DNA of 64,000 bases from Micromonosporaceae bacterium (GTDB taxonomy: Bacteria; Actinomycetota; Actinomycetes; Mycobacteriales; Micromonosporaceae). The stretch spans positions 57,824 to 121,823 of the forward strand of contig DPJL01000397.1 in assembly GCA_003543035.1 (NCBI GenBank), given 5' to 3'. The position numbers were made by a program, and so were the translations under genes. Shown in pieces: positions 18,060 to 26,522 of the stretch (the stretch's first letter is position 1; every line of letters starts with the position of its first letter). Below the pieces are notes generated by a model. It was not told the origin of the DNA. It saw nothing but the letters and a program-made list of their open reading frames with translations, and did no database searches.

Positions 18060-18192
18060 CCAGCAACTACGCGAGCAGCTCACCGGGCCCGACGCCCAAC
18101 GTCCGCCTCCCTACGCCAACCCTCCCGGCACAGCGACCAGCCAGCCTGATGCGGCAACAACCATCAACCTACAAGCCCGCCCTTGCTGGTTC
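18060..18192. repeat. Direct repeat of element tail, right copy
   Basis: Second copy of the 3' end of the small accessory gene (CAGCAACTACGCGAGCAGC... through CTTGCTGGTTCC). Its reading frame is carried without a start, so it is a remnant. The remaining 68 bases to 18260 are the true right terminus of the Tn554-like element. Confidence 0.8.
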
Positions 18193-18253
18193 CCGACGCC
18201 AGACAGTGGGTGAGAGCGGCCAAGATAGCAACACGCCCAAACTTGACACGGAA

Positions 18254-18260
18254 AACAGCT
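18254..18260. repeat. Crossover core AACAGCT, right copy
   Basis: Second AACAGCT, at the junction where tnsB resumes. See the left copy at 9680-9686. Confidence 0.75.
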
Positions 18261-18613
18261 GGCATCGCCTGGATTGGGAGCATAAGCCGCTGCTGGGCGG
18301 GCCGTTTTCCGCCGAGGCAGCCGTCCACGCACGCAAGCTCGCCGCTGAAGCGGGCGAAGCTTTGGAACCAGCCAAAGCCTTGGCCGGTCTACTGGAACGA
18401 TGGGGTGCTGGGCTGGTCACCGGCCAGCGAGAGCGCCGCATGGCGGCCAGGCTTTCGGCTGAATAGGCCGCTCTTCCTGTCACCGAACCGGTAGCTGCCG
18501 CTGCGCCTGCGCCGCGCACACCCGCAGAGCTGGCCCTGACCGCCGGGGATGACGATGACGAGGGTGAACTCGTTGAGGGCTTCTACGACGATGCGTTCGA
18601 GATTCTGTCGTGA
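18257..18613 (+). pseudogene. tnsB: tnsB, 3' part: C-terminal tail with in-frame stop
   Basis: From the right junction the frame reads SWHRLDWEHKPLLGGPF and continues for 69 codons to a TAG at 18464-18466. It then stays open for 48 codons (PVTEPVAAAAPAPRT... to FYDDAFEILS) and stops at TGA 18611-18613, overlapping the tnsC GTG. It is therefore the original TnsB tail, with a nonsense change probably gained after the gene was split. The acidic last 20 residues (DDDDEGELVEGFYDDAF) fit the TnsB C-terminal hook that recruits TnsC in Tn7-family transposons. No start codon or ribosome site serves this fragment. Confidence 0.88.
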
Positions 18614-19701
18614 GCGGCGGCCTCTACACGCTGTCACGCAAGGAAGGCTGGCGGCGCTGGGCCGACGCGGCTGCCCGCATCCGCCCGGAACCGCTGACAG
18701 GCAAGCAGATCGTCAAACTGGGCCAGGATGCGGCCTTGGATTACAACGACTCCCGGCACGACTGGCACGCCAACTTCGGTGTCCTGAAAACGCCGCAGCT
18801 GGCTGGGATCCATGACGACTTGGATCAGATCGTCGCGGCGAACCGGCAAGACCCTGACCGCATCCGCGGCGCCGCGGTCATCGATGCGCTGCCTGGTCTG
18901 GGCAAGACCACGATCGCCAACACGTTCGCCCGCGACTTTGACCGCACCCAGCGCCGCCGCTTTGGCGACCTCACCGAGGAAGGCCATGAGCGGCTACCGG
19001 TCTTCCGGGTCGGGCTCACCTCACGGACCACCCTGCGCACCCTCAACCGAATGATCTGCGAATTTTACGGCCATCCTGGCACCGACCGCGCCAACGCCGC
19101 CCAGCTCGCCAGCTTCGCCGTCGACTGCGTGATCTCCTGCCAGACCAGAATCGGGCTGATCGATGACCTGCATTTCATCGACCCCAACAAGCGTGACGGG
19201 ATAGAGGTTTCCAATCACCTGAAATGGCTCAGCAACGAACTGCCCGTCACGTTCATCTACGCCGGCGTCGGCCTTGCCGAGCGGCGCCTGTTCGCCGAAG
19301 GCCTCACCGGCGACTCGGCGGTAATGGCGCAAACCGCCCGCCGCTGGACCCGGCTGGAATTACCACCGTTCCACATTGGAAGCCAGGCGGGAAGGCGGCA
19401 CTGGCAGAGCCTGCTCAAAGCCACCGAACGCCAGCTCGTCCTAGCCAAAGCCCAGCCCAGCATGCTCACCGAACTCGGTGACTACCTGTTCGCCCGCACC
19501 ACCGGTCACATCGGATCGTTCATCACCCTGATCACCCGGGGCTGCTACAAAGCCATCCGCTCCGGCAGCGAACAGCTCACCCAAGCGCTGCTGGACACGA
19601 TCCGCATCGACGAAGCGTCAGAGAACGCCCGCCACCAGCTGCACGCCGGGTTCGCCACCGGCAACCTGTCCAGCCGTCCCCGCAAGCAGGCCGCCGTCTA
19701 G
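18610..19701 (+). CDS. tnsC: TnsC/TniB-like AAA+ ATPase
   Basis: 363 residues from GTG 18610, overlapping the old tnsB stop. Walker A is GLGKT at 96-100 (ALPGLGKTT) and Walker B IGLIDD at 181-186, with sensor-like Asn in VSNHLKWLSNELP. TnsC polymerises on target DNA in an ATP-dependent way and links the target selector (TniQ/TnsD) to TnsA-TnsB. It sits two bases upstream of tniQ. The gene is intact. Because its upstream partner gene is split, its expression may now depend on a promoter in the inserted element or in the tnsB tail. Confidence 0.9.
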   Translation: MSGGLYTLSRKEGWRRWADAAARIRPEPLTGKQIVKLGQDAALDYNDSRHDWHANFGVLKTPQLAGIHDDLDQIVAANRQDPDRIRGAAVIDALPGLGKTTIANTFARDFDRTQRRRFGDLTEEGHERLPVFRVGLTSRTTLRTLNRMICEFYGHPGTDRANAAQLASFAVDCVISCQTRIGLIDDLHFIDPNKRDGIEVSNHLKWLSNELPVTFIYAGVGLAERRLFAEGLTGDSAVMAQTARRWTRLELPPFHIGSQAGRRHWQSLLKATERQLVLAKAQPSMLTELGDYLFARTTGHIGSFITLITRGCYKAIRSGSEQLTQALLDTIRIDEASENARHQLHAGFATGNLSSRPRKQAAV

Positions 19702-19703
19702 AC

Positions 19704-22348
19704 ATGGAGCAGATCCGCACGCTGCCGCTGCGCGTCGCACCTGCCGACGGGGAGTCGCTGCATTCATGGCTGCTGCGCCTGGCCCTTCGTAACGGCATTC
19801 CGTTACTGCGGCTGGCCGCCGTCCTGGGACTACGCGACCGGCTCAAAGTTCCGCACAACTACGCGCTGAGCTGGCGGATACCGGCAGAGTTATTGCGGCG
19901 CATAGAAAACCAGACCGGCCTGCCACCCGGCAGGCTCGACGCCGCAATGCTGGACCCGTTCGACATGCTGGGCTGGAAACCCCTTCCAGGCTCCCGCTAC
20001 TGCACCACCTGCCTCAAAGAGTCCGGCGGCATTTGGCAAGTGCGCTGGCAACTGCCCTACTCCTTCGCATGCCGAAAACACGGCAAGCTCCTGACTGCGG
20101 TTTGCCCCGGCTGCGGCAGAGCCCCACACGGAACGGATTGTCCCTGCGTGCTGGTATCGCACCCACAACCTCCTGCGTCCTGGGCGCGCGAAGAGAAGCA
20201 CGGCCATGCAACGCCGACCTGCTCAGCCACCCCGCACACCTGTTGCACCACAACGACATCCGCCTGAAGGCACAAAAATGGGTCAGCCATCGGCTCGATC
20301 GCATGGACCCTGAGTCGCAAACAGAGCTGCGCGACTTCGGCGCACTGGCCACCTGGTTCTCTCCGCGCCTGCAACCGCAAGACCTGTCCTACCTTGGGCC
20401 GCAGTCGGCTGCCGCGCTCCGCGAGTACCGGGACCAAAACCACTACGTCAAAAGGGAACAGCCCACAGCCACACTCATCAGCGCGGCTTTGGCATGCCAG
20501 GCCTTCAGGCTGCTCACCAGCCGGGCCCGGGATCGCTACCGGCGGTTCGCTCCGCTGCTTCGCGGCCCGTATCATTGCCTCGGTCCAGGATCACATACCA
20601 GCAAAGGGCCGATGATCCTGTCCCACAAACGGCTTATGAGCCTGTCAGAGCCCTTGCAGCACAAGCTCCTGCGCTCAGCCGATCCATACCTGCCGGTCAG
20701 CGAAAGGCTTCGCTACCGAACCTGCACACCGCAACCACACCCACCCGAGCCCGGCAGCACCCTCGCCACCGAGCGCGCACGCCACGTCCCTCAATACCTA
20801 TGGCACGACTGGATTATCCGGTTCCTGCCAGACCGGGGCGCACATGTCGACGCCATCGCCACCGATCTGCCCATCGCGCTGCTCATCCCGGGCAACCCGA
20901 TCCGCAACATACACGCCACCACCGAGCTAAATCCCTGGCGCAACAACGTGAGCATCGCACTGGGCGAGCTGACCCGCCGTCACCCTGGCCTACTCACCGC
21001 GATCTGCGCGCTCGCCGACTATCTCGACACCGAAGGCTCACCGGTCGACTACCGCCGTCGGCGCGAAACCTTCCGTGATATCGAACTCTCGCAGCAGGTT
21101 TGGGAACACTACTGCGACCAGGCCAACGCTAACCCCGGCAAAGGCGCCCGCCGTTTCAACGCCCGCCGCTATATCTTTCAGATGCTCACTGGAGCCGACC
21201 TGTCCAACCCGCAGCATTCGCTGGCTTTCCGCACCGGCGAAGACCAGGACCGCTACATGGGCCAGTTTCAGCGAGAGATGGAGACCGCGCTACGCGCAAG
21301 CCTGCACGAGCACGCCGCAGGGCTCCTTGCTGCCGCCGGGATCGACGAGCCCGTCAACTGGAGCCCGCCCGCCGAATGTGTTGCCGGACTGCGTCTTCCC
21401 GGCCGCGAACCTGGCGACATCAACACCCGCCTGCTCTACCAGCTCATCACCATCGAAAAGTGCTCATTCACCGCTGTCGCCAGACAACTTGGCGTCACCA
21501 TCGAACACGTCCGCTACATCACCCGCCAGCTCTACCGCGAAACCACCAAACATCCCAAGAACAGCAGTCCCGCCGCCCGCCAGGCCCGGCATCGCGCTAA
21601 CGGTATCCTTGACCGCGCATTTTATGAACGCGAACACATTCAGGCACGCAAAGACCTTCCCACCATCGCGGCCGAAACCGGCTTCACCCGAAGGCTAGTC
21701 GCCCGCTACGCCAGGAAAGCCGGCATCAGCATTAACCCTGCCATCAAAAAGATGGCCGACATCGACCGAAGGTGGCTGGCCGAACAAGCCGGAAAACTGT
21801 TCCGCACTAACGACGACATCGCCGCCGAACTCGGCCTGCGAGGCGAAACCATCCGCCGCTACCGGCGCAACTACGGAATCCGTGGCCGCTCAACAGGTTC
21901 TGCAGGCCACGTCATCACCAACCTCAAACACCCCAGCCTGCCTCGTGACATCCGCCTGGCCGTCGAAGGACAACGCGGCGGATGGCAACGCCTGCAACGA
22001 TTCCAGCAGATGATGGCCTACCCCAGCATCAACAGCGCCGCGCAAGCCCTCGCCCTACGGCACCAGAACCTCACCCTGCAAATCAACCGCCTCGAAGCCG
22101 ACATCGGCGAACCCCTCATCCAGCGAGCACCACACCGCTATACGGCCATGCTGCCCACCCGGCGCGGCCAGCGCCTGCTCGACCACCTCCAGCAACCACA
22201 CATCCAGCAGCAGCTCAACCAGTACGCCACCGCCAACGCCCCACCCAAACACGGCCCCCGCAAAGGTAAATCGAGGGCCGTTACTGGATCCGTCCGGATC
22301 GTGGAGACAACGCGCCCGTCCATCGGGTCAGGTCGATCTCTGGGGTGA
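19704..22348 (+). pseudogene. tniQ: TniQ/TnsD-like target selector with frameshift and LysR-like C-terminal HTH
   Basis: Starts ATG 19704. The first about 155 residues are a TniQ domain with zinc ligands (RYCTTC, CRKHGK, CPGC). At about 20170-20210 the coding sense moves to another frame, which stays open to 22348, giving about 880 residues in total. The C-terminal part holds four HTH-like segments: FTAVARQLGVTIEHVRYI, LPTIAAETGFTRRLVARYA, DDIAAELGLRGETIRRY, and a LysR-type one (AAQALALRHQNLTLQINRLE then ADIGEPLIQR). TnsD-type proteins bind a chromosomal or plasmid attachment site. The frameshift is probably real decay but could be a single sequencing error. The tail overlaps the end of the MFS gene. 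Confidence 0.82.
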
Positions 22349-23536
22349 TCCAGGCAGGTTCTCAGCCGATGCTGCCTCGATCCGCACACGCAGCCGCGGC
22401 GTGAGCGCGATAGTCACCGCCAGCGAGGCAGTGGCCATGACGACGATGGCGGTGGCAGGCTGAAGATACTCGGCGATACTGCCAGCCACGGTGGCGCCGA
22501 TAGCCTGCATGGTGAGCATTCCCGAGCTGTGAAGGCCCAACGCCTGCCCCCGCACCGCTAGGGGAACCAGGGCGAGGAGTCGTTCTTGCAGCATCAGCGT
22601 CGCGCTGAATCCAACCGAGGCTACCGCCACAGCGACAACGGCTATCGGCATAGGAGGAGCAACGACGAACAACAGGTACGGGGCCGCGAGCAACAGCCGC
22701 ATCGGTGAGATGAGCTTAGCCCGCCAGATAGGCCGCAGCAGGCGGCCGGTCACCGTGTCTCCGACCAGCATTCCCAATGCTGCCGCCATGAACAGCACAC
22801 CAGCCGAGTCAGGAGCGTAGGCGACGAATAACGCCTCACACCCAACCACGAGCCCACTGGGAACCCAAAGTGCAAGATAGACGTTGCGGCGCAACGGATG
22901 AGACCACAGGTCGGCGTTTACCCGCCACGTCTGGCGGATGGACGCCCGGCCCGCTGCACGCGGTGCATGGTTGGACAGTCCGAGTCTGAACCCGACGGCC
23001 GCCATGAGGAAGAGACCAGCTGACACGAATAAGGCATGGCGAGCGGAGATGAGTGCGATCAGAATCCCGCCCACACCGAAACCGGTGATCTGCATGATGC
23101 CGTTGGACATATTGAACACCGAACGCCCAAGCACGTAACCATCTTCGGGAACGATCTGGCTAAGCAGACCCCACCGCACGCCGCCACCCACGGAGTTGAT
23201 CAAACCAATGGTAAAGATGATCAGCAACATCCCCCACACCGGCATCCCCGGGATCGCCAGGACGACAGCACCTACGGTGAAGATAAGGGACAGCGCGACC
23301 ATGGCCCGCCGCGGCGGAACCCGATCAGCGATCGACAAGAGCGCCGCCGCGCCGATCACCTGCGCGAAAGACGACCCAAACAGCGCCAACGCGGCCAGCA
23401 GCGCCGATCCCGTTATCGAAAACACCAAGGTTGCCAGGGCCAAACCGCTGATAGTCCCGCCCGCGCTTTGGATAGACGCGGCCGCAAATAGCGCACCAAA
23501 CTCGGGCACGCGGAACAGCTCACGGTAGGTACGCAC
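22328..23536 (-). CDS. MFS transporter (transposon cargo)
   Basis: About 402 residues from GTG 23536 (MRTYRELFRVPEFGALF...), chosen because homologous MFS proteins begin close to this RxLFRxPEF segment. Twelve hydrophobic segments are visible, with the loop-2/3 motif SIADRVPPRRAMVA typical of MFS exporters of the MFS_1 group. No substrate can be assigned. It converges with tniQ (21-base overlap) and lies between tniQ and the right end, the usual place for Tn7-family cargo. A drug or metabolite export role is likely but unproven. Confidence 0.85.
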   Translation of the reverse strand: MRTYRELFRVPEFGALFAAASIQSAGGTISGLALATLVFSITGSALLAALALFGSSFAQVIGAAALLSIADRVPPRRAMVALSLIFTVGAVVLAIPGMPVWGMLLIIFTIGLINSVGGGVRWGLLSQIVPEDGYVLGRSVFNMSNGIMQITGFGVGGILIALISARHALFVSAGLFLMAAVGFRLGLSNHAPRAAGRASIRQTWRVNADLWSHPLRRNVYLALWVPSGLVVGCEALFVAYAPDSAGVLFMAAALGMLVGDTVTGRLLRPIWRAKLISPMRLLLAAPYLLFVVAPPMPIAVVAVAVASVGFSATLMLQERLLALVPLAVRGQALGLHSSGMLTMQAIGATVAGSIAEYLQPATAIVVMATASLAVTIALTPRLRVRIEAASAENLPGSPQRST

Positions 23537-23649
23537 GCCCCACAGCTTGCACGCCGCCGCGCCCCTACGCGAAGACCTTTTCAATAGCTGATCTTGAAGA
23601 GGGCGAGACAGCCCACAACTTTTCTGGCGGGTAGATGGACTGCCGGCAC

Positions 23650-23792
23650 CACAAAAGGGCTACAGCGTCTCGTCGTCCAAGTTCGAAGAAAACGACAAAT
23701 CGATGAGAAGAACCTGCCGACAAGTCGGTGAGAAGCCCGACGAAACCCCAGCTCGGAGAGATCAGCTCCGACTTTTCTGACGCGAACCTACA
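23650..23792 (-). repeat. Tn7-like right end with TnsB-site repeats
   Basis: Two clear direct repeats, 23693-23710 (CGACAAATCGATGAGAAG) and 23718-23735 (CGACAAGTCGGTGAGAAG), lie 25 bases apart, with a third weaker unit at 23757-23775 in the other orientation. The terminus is CTACA at 23788-23792, followed by the ACACT duplication. Read inward it begins TGTAGGTTC, matching the left TGTAGCTTC in all but one position. Confidence 0.78.
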
Positions 23793-23797
23793 ACACT
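23793..23797. repeat. Target-site duplication ACACT (right)
   Basis: Matches 7127-7131 on the other side of the Tn7-like element. The next bases (TACAGGTTCCC) are host sequence that once followed the M23 stop. Confidence 0.85.
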
Positions 23798-23894
23798 TAC
23801 AGGTTCCCAAATAATCATGGCGGTTTCTCATCTGTCCCGTGCCAATAGATCTTCCTTTTTGACATTCAATCTTGCTCAATATAGAACTTTGCCA

Positions 23895-24173
23895 CTATAG
23901 TTGCTCGCGTATTGATCTTTGTCGCTGGAGCAGGGTGTGGCGGGCTCCGGGTTTGAGTTGAAGTTTGTTGCCAGCGATGGCGTTGAACATTGCCATCCGC
24001 TCCAACTTTCGTTGAAATGCCTCATGATCGGTGAGACAGGACAGCATGTTCGGCATCGGGCGCACGCGTTTGTTGGGCGTGAGTACAGGCTGTTCGTTCG
24101 GCCGGAGTTGGAACGCCGCCCAGAAGGCGATCAACTTATGACATAGCTGTTTGAGTCTTGCATCTACTGACAC
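23895..24173 (-). CDS. Small hypothetical protein
   Basis: About 92 residues from GTG 24173 (VSVDARLKQLCHKLIAFW...). It is basic, helix-rich, with no recognised motif (FQLRPNEQPVLTP, FQRKLERMAMFNAIAG). Codon choice is less GC-biased than in neighbours, but the amino-acid pattern is protein-like while the other frames are not. It lies in the DNA that was next to the M23 gene before transposon insertion. The start is uncertain. I do not recognise the family. Confidence 0.4.
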   Translation of the reverse strand: MSVDARLKQLCHKLIAFWAAFQLRPNEQPVLTPNKRVRPMPNMLSCLTDHEAFQRKLERMAMFNAIAGNKLQLKPGARHTLLQRQRSIREQL

Positions 24174-24270
24174 AATTGAAGGCGCCCCGTGTTCGCCGAG
24201 ATCGAGAATGCCATGAAGGCGATCAACCGCGTCGTGGATCGACCGGGTCGCAACCAGCGAAGGAGTCCCC

Positions 24271-24720
24271 GTGTCCACATCCGAATCCAGCGGAGATGCA
24301 CTGCGCGGCCTGCTCCAAATGGACATTGTGACCGGCGCCACCGCCACCAGGCGGGCTGCGGTGCATTTGTTGACCTACACCGAGCTGCCCGACCGGCCCG
24401 GCTTCGCCGAGTTGGTCGAGATCATGGACCTCGAGTGGGACCACGGCGACATCGTCCGGATGGGGCAAGTCTCCGACTGGGCGGCGCTGCTCGACTTCGC
24501 GGCGACGGCGGGGTTGTCCGACAGCGAGCAGCGAATGATCGCCCTTGCTGTGAGCCTCGCCAGCGGGCAGCCGGTCGACCTGGCCGCCAACATCGCCGTC
24601 AGCGGGCCTGCACACGCCCGCCGGGTCATCGAGGCAATAGCGATCGCCACCGGCTACAGCGACATGTACGCCGTCACCGAGAAACCCGACGAGAAGCCGG
24701 TCCGCCGCGCCCACGCCTGA
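24271..24720 (+). CDS. Hypothetical protein, all-helical
   Basis: 149 residues from GTG 24271, with AAGGAG eight bases upstream. The sequence is mostly helical, begins with an LLQMDIVTGATATRRAAVH segment and ends in a charged tail. No catalytic motif, signal or membrane segment is visible. Strong GC bias at third positions and a good ribosome site support it as real. The family is not recognised; it resembles small conserved actinobacterial proteins of unknown function. Confidence 0.7.
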   Translation: MSTSESSGDALRGLLQMDIVTGATATRRAAVHLLTYTELPDRPGFAELVEIMDLEWDHGDIVRMGQVSDWAALLDFAATAGLSDSEQRMIALAVSLASGQPVDLAANIAVSGPAHARRVIEAIAIATGYSDMYAVTEKPDEKPVRRAHA

Positions 24721-25186
24721 CCCGCTGAGGACGGGCCGGCACCGAGCATTCCCGCAATACCAGCTGTATGCGGATGCTGTGGCCAGGATTGTCAGAGATC
24801 CAACGCTGCGCACCACCGCGCTGGGCGCTCACCCGACAGCACGGGACACGAAGGAGGACCGACGACGTAGACGGGGCAGCTAAGACCAAACGAGCAAGAT
24901 TCAATGACAACGACCTGCCGAACCTCGTGATCCTCTCGCCACCAGCAAGCAAAAAACGTTGCCAATCAAATTTCCTCACCGCAGGTCAAAGGCATCGCCG
25001 TGAGGAAGATCTTTTGTCACGGGACATCATCGGATCGATCCAATCAGGTTCTCAGCAAAACCGTGCGCTGGCTAATGTGCGATGGCTGTGGACTTGTTTA
25101 ACGGGCCTGGCTGGCGGACACTTGGCCGTCGAAGGCGTTCAAGGCGGCGTCGGCCTCCTGCGCAGTCGACCCTGCGCTTAACGGTA
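24721..25186. other. Gap without convincing gene
   Basis: 466 bases between the helical hypothetical and the RNA-ligase-like gene. Open frames here are short, lack ribosome sites and show no protein-like composition. No hairpin terminator or repeat stands out. Confidence 0.5.
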
Positions 25187-25723
25187 CTAGCCGCCCGTTG
25201 GATCTTTTCCTAGCGGCACCACGACTTCAGCGCGCCGGCTGCCGTCTGGGTCGATGCGGTACACGGTCAGCTCACGCGCGAACCCGCAGACCTCAAGGTT
25301 CAGGCCGCGCGCGCCGTGGTATGCAGCCTCGATTTCCTGTGGCACCTGGCGGCGCCCGATAGTCATATGCGGAACGAATCCGCCTTCCTTGAGCGCCTCC
25401 GGCAAGGCGTCATACAGGGCATGATGCAAGCGGCCGATCTCCGCGCCGCCTTGGCGTGCCAGAAGAAACAGATACTCGCGCTCCCAGATGGTCGGCTCCA
25501 CCAGCTCGATGGCGAATGGTGCCTGACGAGCGGCGACCCCGGCAATAGATCGCCGCAACTCGTCGGCGGCGGCGGCATCCGTCTCAAATGGAAACACGAG
25601 AGTGATGTGAGCGCGGACCTGCGCGGCAAGGGGATCCCATCGTGCCCGGAATCCTTCCACCGCCCCGGTGTTCGCGGCGTTCGGGAAGATGACGACGACT
25701 CGCCGTGCGGGCGCAGCCACCAT
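25187..25723 (-). CDS. 2'-5' RNA ligase / 2H phosphoesterase family protein
   Basis: 178 residues from ATG 25723 with GGAGAGGAG upstream. The two HxT/S motifs that define 2H phosphoesterases are present: HITLVF near residue 39 and HMTIGR near residue 119. The protein should hydrolyse or form 2'-5' or 2',3'-cyclic phosphate bonds in RNA or nucleotides; its natural substrate is unknown, as for most bacterial members. It is the last of four genes that all read leftward (28579 to 25187), with gaps of about 90-115 bases in places, so a loose operon is possible. Confidence 0.82.
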   Translation of the reverse strand: MVAAPARRVVVIFPNAANTGAVEGFRARWDPLAAQVRAHITLVFPFETDAAAADELRRSIAGVAARQAPFAIELVEPTIWEREYLFLLARQGGAEIGRLHHALYDALPEALKEGGFVPHMTIGRRQVPQEIEAAYHGARGLNLEVCGFARELTVYRIDPDGSRRAEVVVPLGKDPTGG

Positions 25724-25838
25724 AGTGAACTCCTCTCCTCCTCTGCGCCATCAACGGATTCGGGTGCCGATCATTTATCAATGATGCGAAGTCGCCGTCT
25801 CCGGAACGCCCTTCGGCGGGAAGCGGGCATGGGCTGGG

Positions 25839-26435
25839 TTAGTCCGGCAAGGCTGGCAGGCCGAAGTACTCGGCGGCACGCGTGGCGACGATGCCAGGTT
25901 CCAGGTTGGTGTTGTCGATGCGCAGGTAGTCGTCGCGGCCGTCGAATTCGCCGTGCGAGTTGAGCCGGTGCTGCGCATCGAGTTCGCGCAGGTGCTTAGC
26001 TGACCATGCGGTGTCGCGTTTGGACGGCTTTTCGGCAAGCCTTGTCTCGCCGACGTTGCGGCGCAGGCGTTCTTCCTGTGTTGCCTCTAGCTCCAGGTAC
26101 AGAATCCGGGCACCCCGCTGCCGGAACGGTGCAGCGTAGCTGTCCAGCGTGTTCTGATCTTCGGGCCTGTCAAACGCCCACACGTAGGTGAAGATCAGCC
26201 CAGGCAGGTCGCTGGCGGCGACTTCTTCAAACAGGCGTGACCGGAATTCGCTGACCAGCCGGCCATACGGTGGCGTACCGAAAGGAAAGAACCGCAGGAC
26301 GGGCTCGATCGCGAGGTGGTTATGAAACAAGCGCAGCCCGGTGAGTGTGCTGATCTCCTGCCCCACCGACATCTTCCCGACCGCCGGTGGGCCAACGATG
26401 AACAGCAGTGCAGTAAACCCTCCGGAGCCAGTCAT
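25839..26435 (-). CDS. AAA-type small kinase
   Basis: 198 residues from ATG 26435. P-loop GPPAVGKMSV at about residues 15-24, followed by a shikimate/gluconate-kinase-like fold: a lid region rich in Arg (EERLRRNVGETRLAEKPSKR) and DNTNLEPG near the end. Proteins of this type phosphorylate small molecules or nucleosides; many are encoded beside phosphotransferases in actinomycetes. The substrate cannot be told from sequence. It reads in the same direction as the neighbouring flavoprotein and RNA-ligase-like genes. Confidence 0.75.
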   Translation of the reverse strand: MTGSGGFTALLFIVGPPAVGKMSVGQEISTLTGLRLFHNHLAIEPVLRFFPFGTPPYGRLVSEFRSRLFEEVAASDLPGLIFTYVWAFDRPEDQNTLDSYAAPFRQRGARILYLELEATQEERLRRNVGETRLAEKPSKRDTAWSAKHLRELDAQHRLNSHGEFDGRDDYLRIDNTNLEPGIVATRAAEYFGLPALPD

Positions 26436-26522
26436 ACGCTGAACATAGACCGCATACCCTTGGCGCCCAAACGATTTTGCCCATGGCCTCCCAGTTCTAG
26501 TTCTGTCCAGGCGGTATGAGCG

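Larger units (their letters stand above)
9687..18260 (+). mobile_element. Tn554/RIT-like element (8,574 bp) inserted in tnsB
   Basis: The two halves of tnsB rejoin in frame if 9687-18260 is removed (GDNS then WHRLDWEH). The 7-bp AACAGCT occurs once at each junction (9680-9686 and 18254-18260), as for a tyrosine-recombinase crossover core rather than a DDE-type duplication. The element starts TCCGTATACGG inside the left junction, and the inward reading from the right starts TTCCGTGTC, a short imperfect inverted match. It carries three overlapping tyrosine recombinase genes plus a small HTH/coiled-coil gene, the gene set of Tn554 tnpABC and of Recombinases-In-Trio elements, and a NACHT gene as cargo. 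Confidence 0.88.
7132..23792 (+). mobile_element. Tn7-like transposon (16,661 bp) with nested Tn554-like element
   Basis: The ends are TGTAGCTTC at 7132 and, read inward from the right, TGTAGGTTC at 23792. Both are followed by arrays of about 18-20-bp repeats (core GCGACA-N-ATC-N-TGAGAA). The 5-bp duplication ACACT flanks it at 7127-7131 and 23793-23797, as expected for Tn7-type transposition. Gene order from the left is tnsA, tnsB, tnsC, tniQ, with the MFS cargo gene facing inward at the right. Removing the 8.57-kb insertion in tnsB leaves an original element of about 8.1 kb. No TnsE and no CRISPR genes are seen. tnsB and tniQ are both damaged, so this copy is probably immobile unless helped in trans. 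Confidence 0.9.

Noticed and set aside
17948..18466. 172-codon frame reading as one protein across the element's right end
   Set aside because: Only the part after 18257 is real sense (TnsB tail); the rest crosses the Tn7-like end fragment and the tail repeat.
7260..22348. Possible CRISPR-associated (CAST) system
   Set aside because: No cas genes, no repeat-spacer array and a long TnsD-like TniQ with its own HTH domains point to protein-guided targeting.
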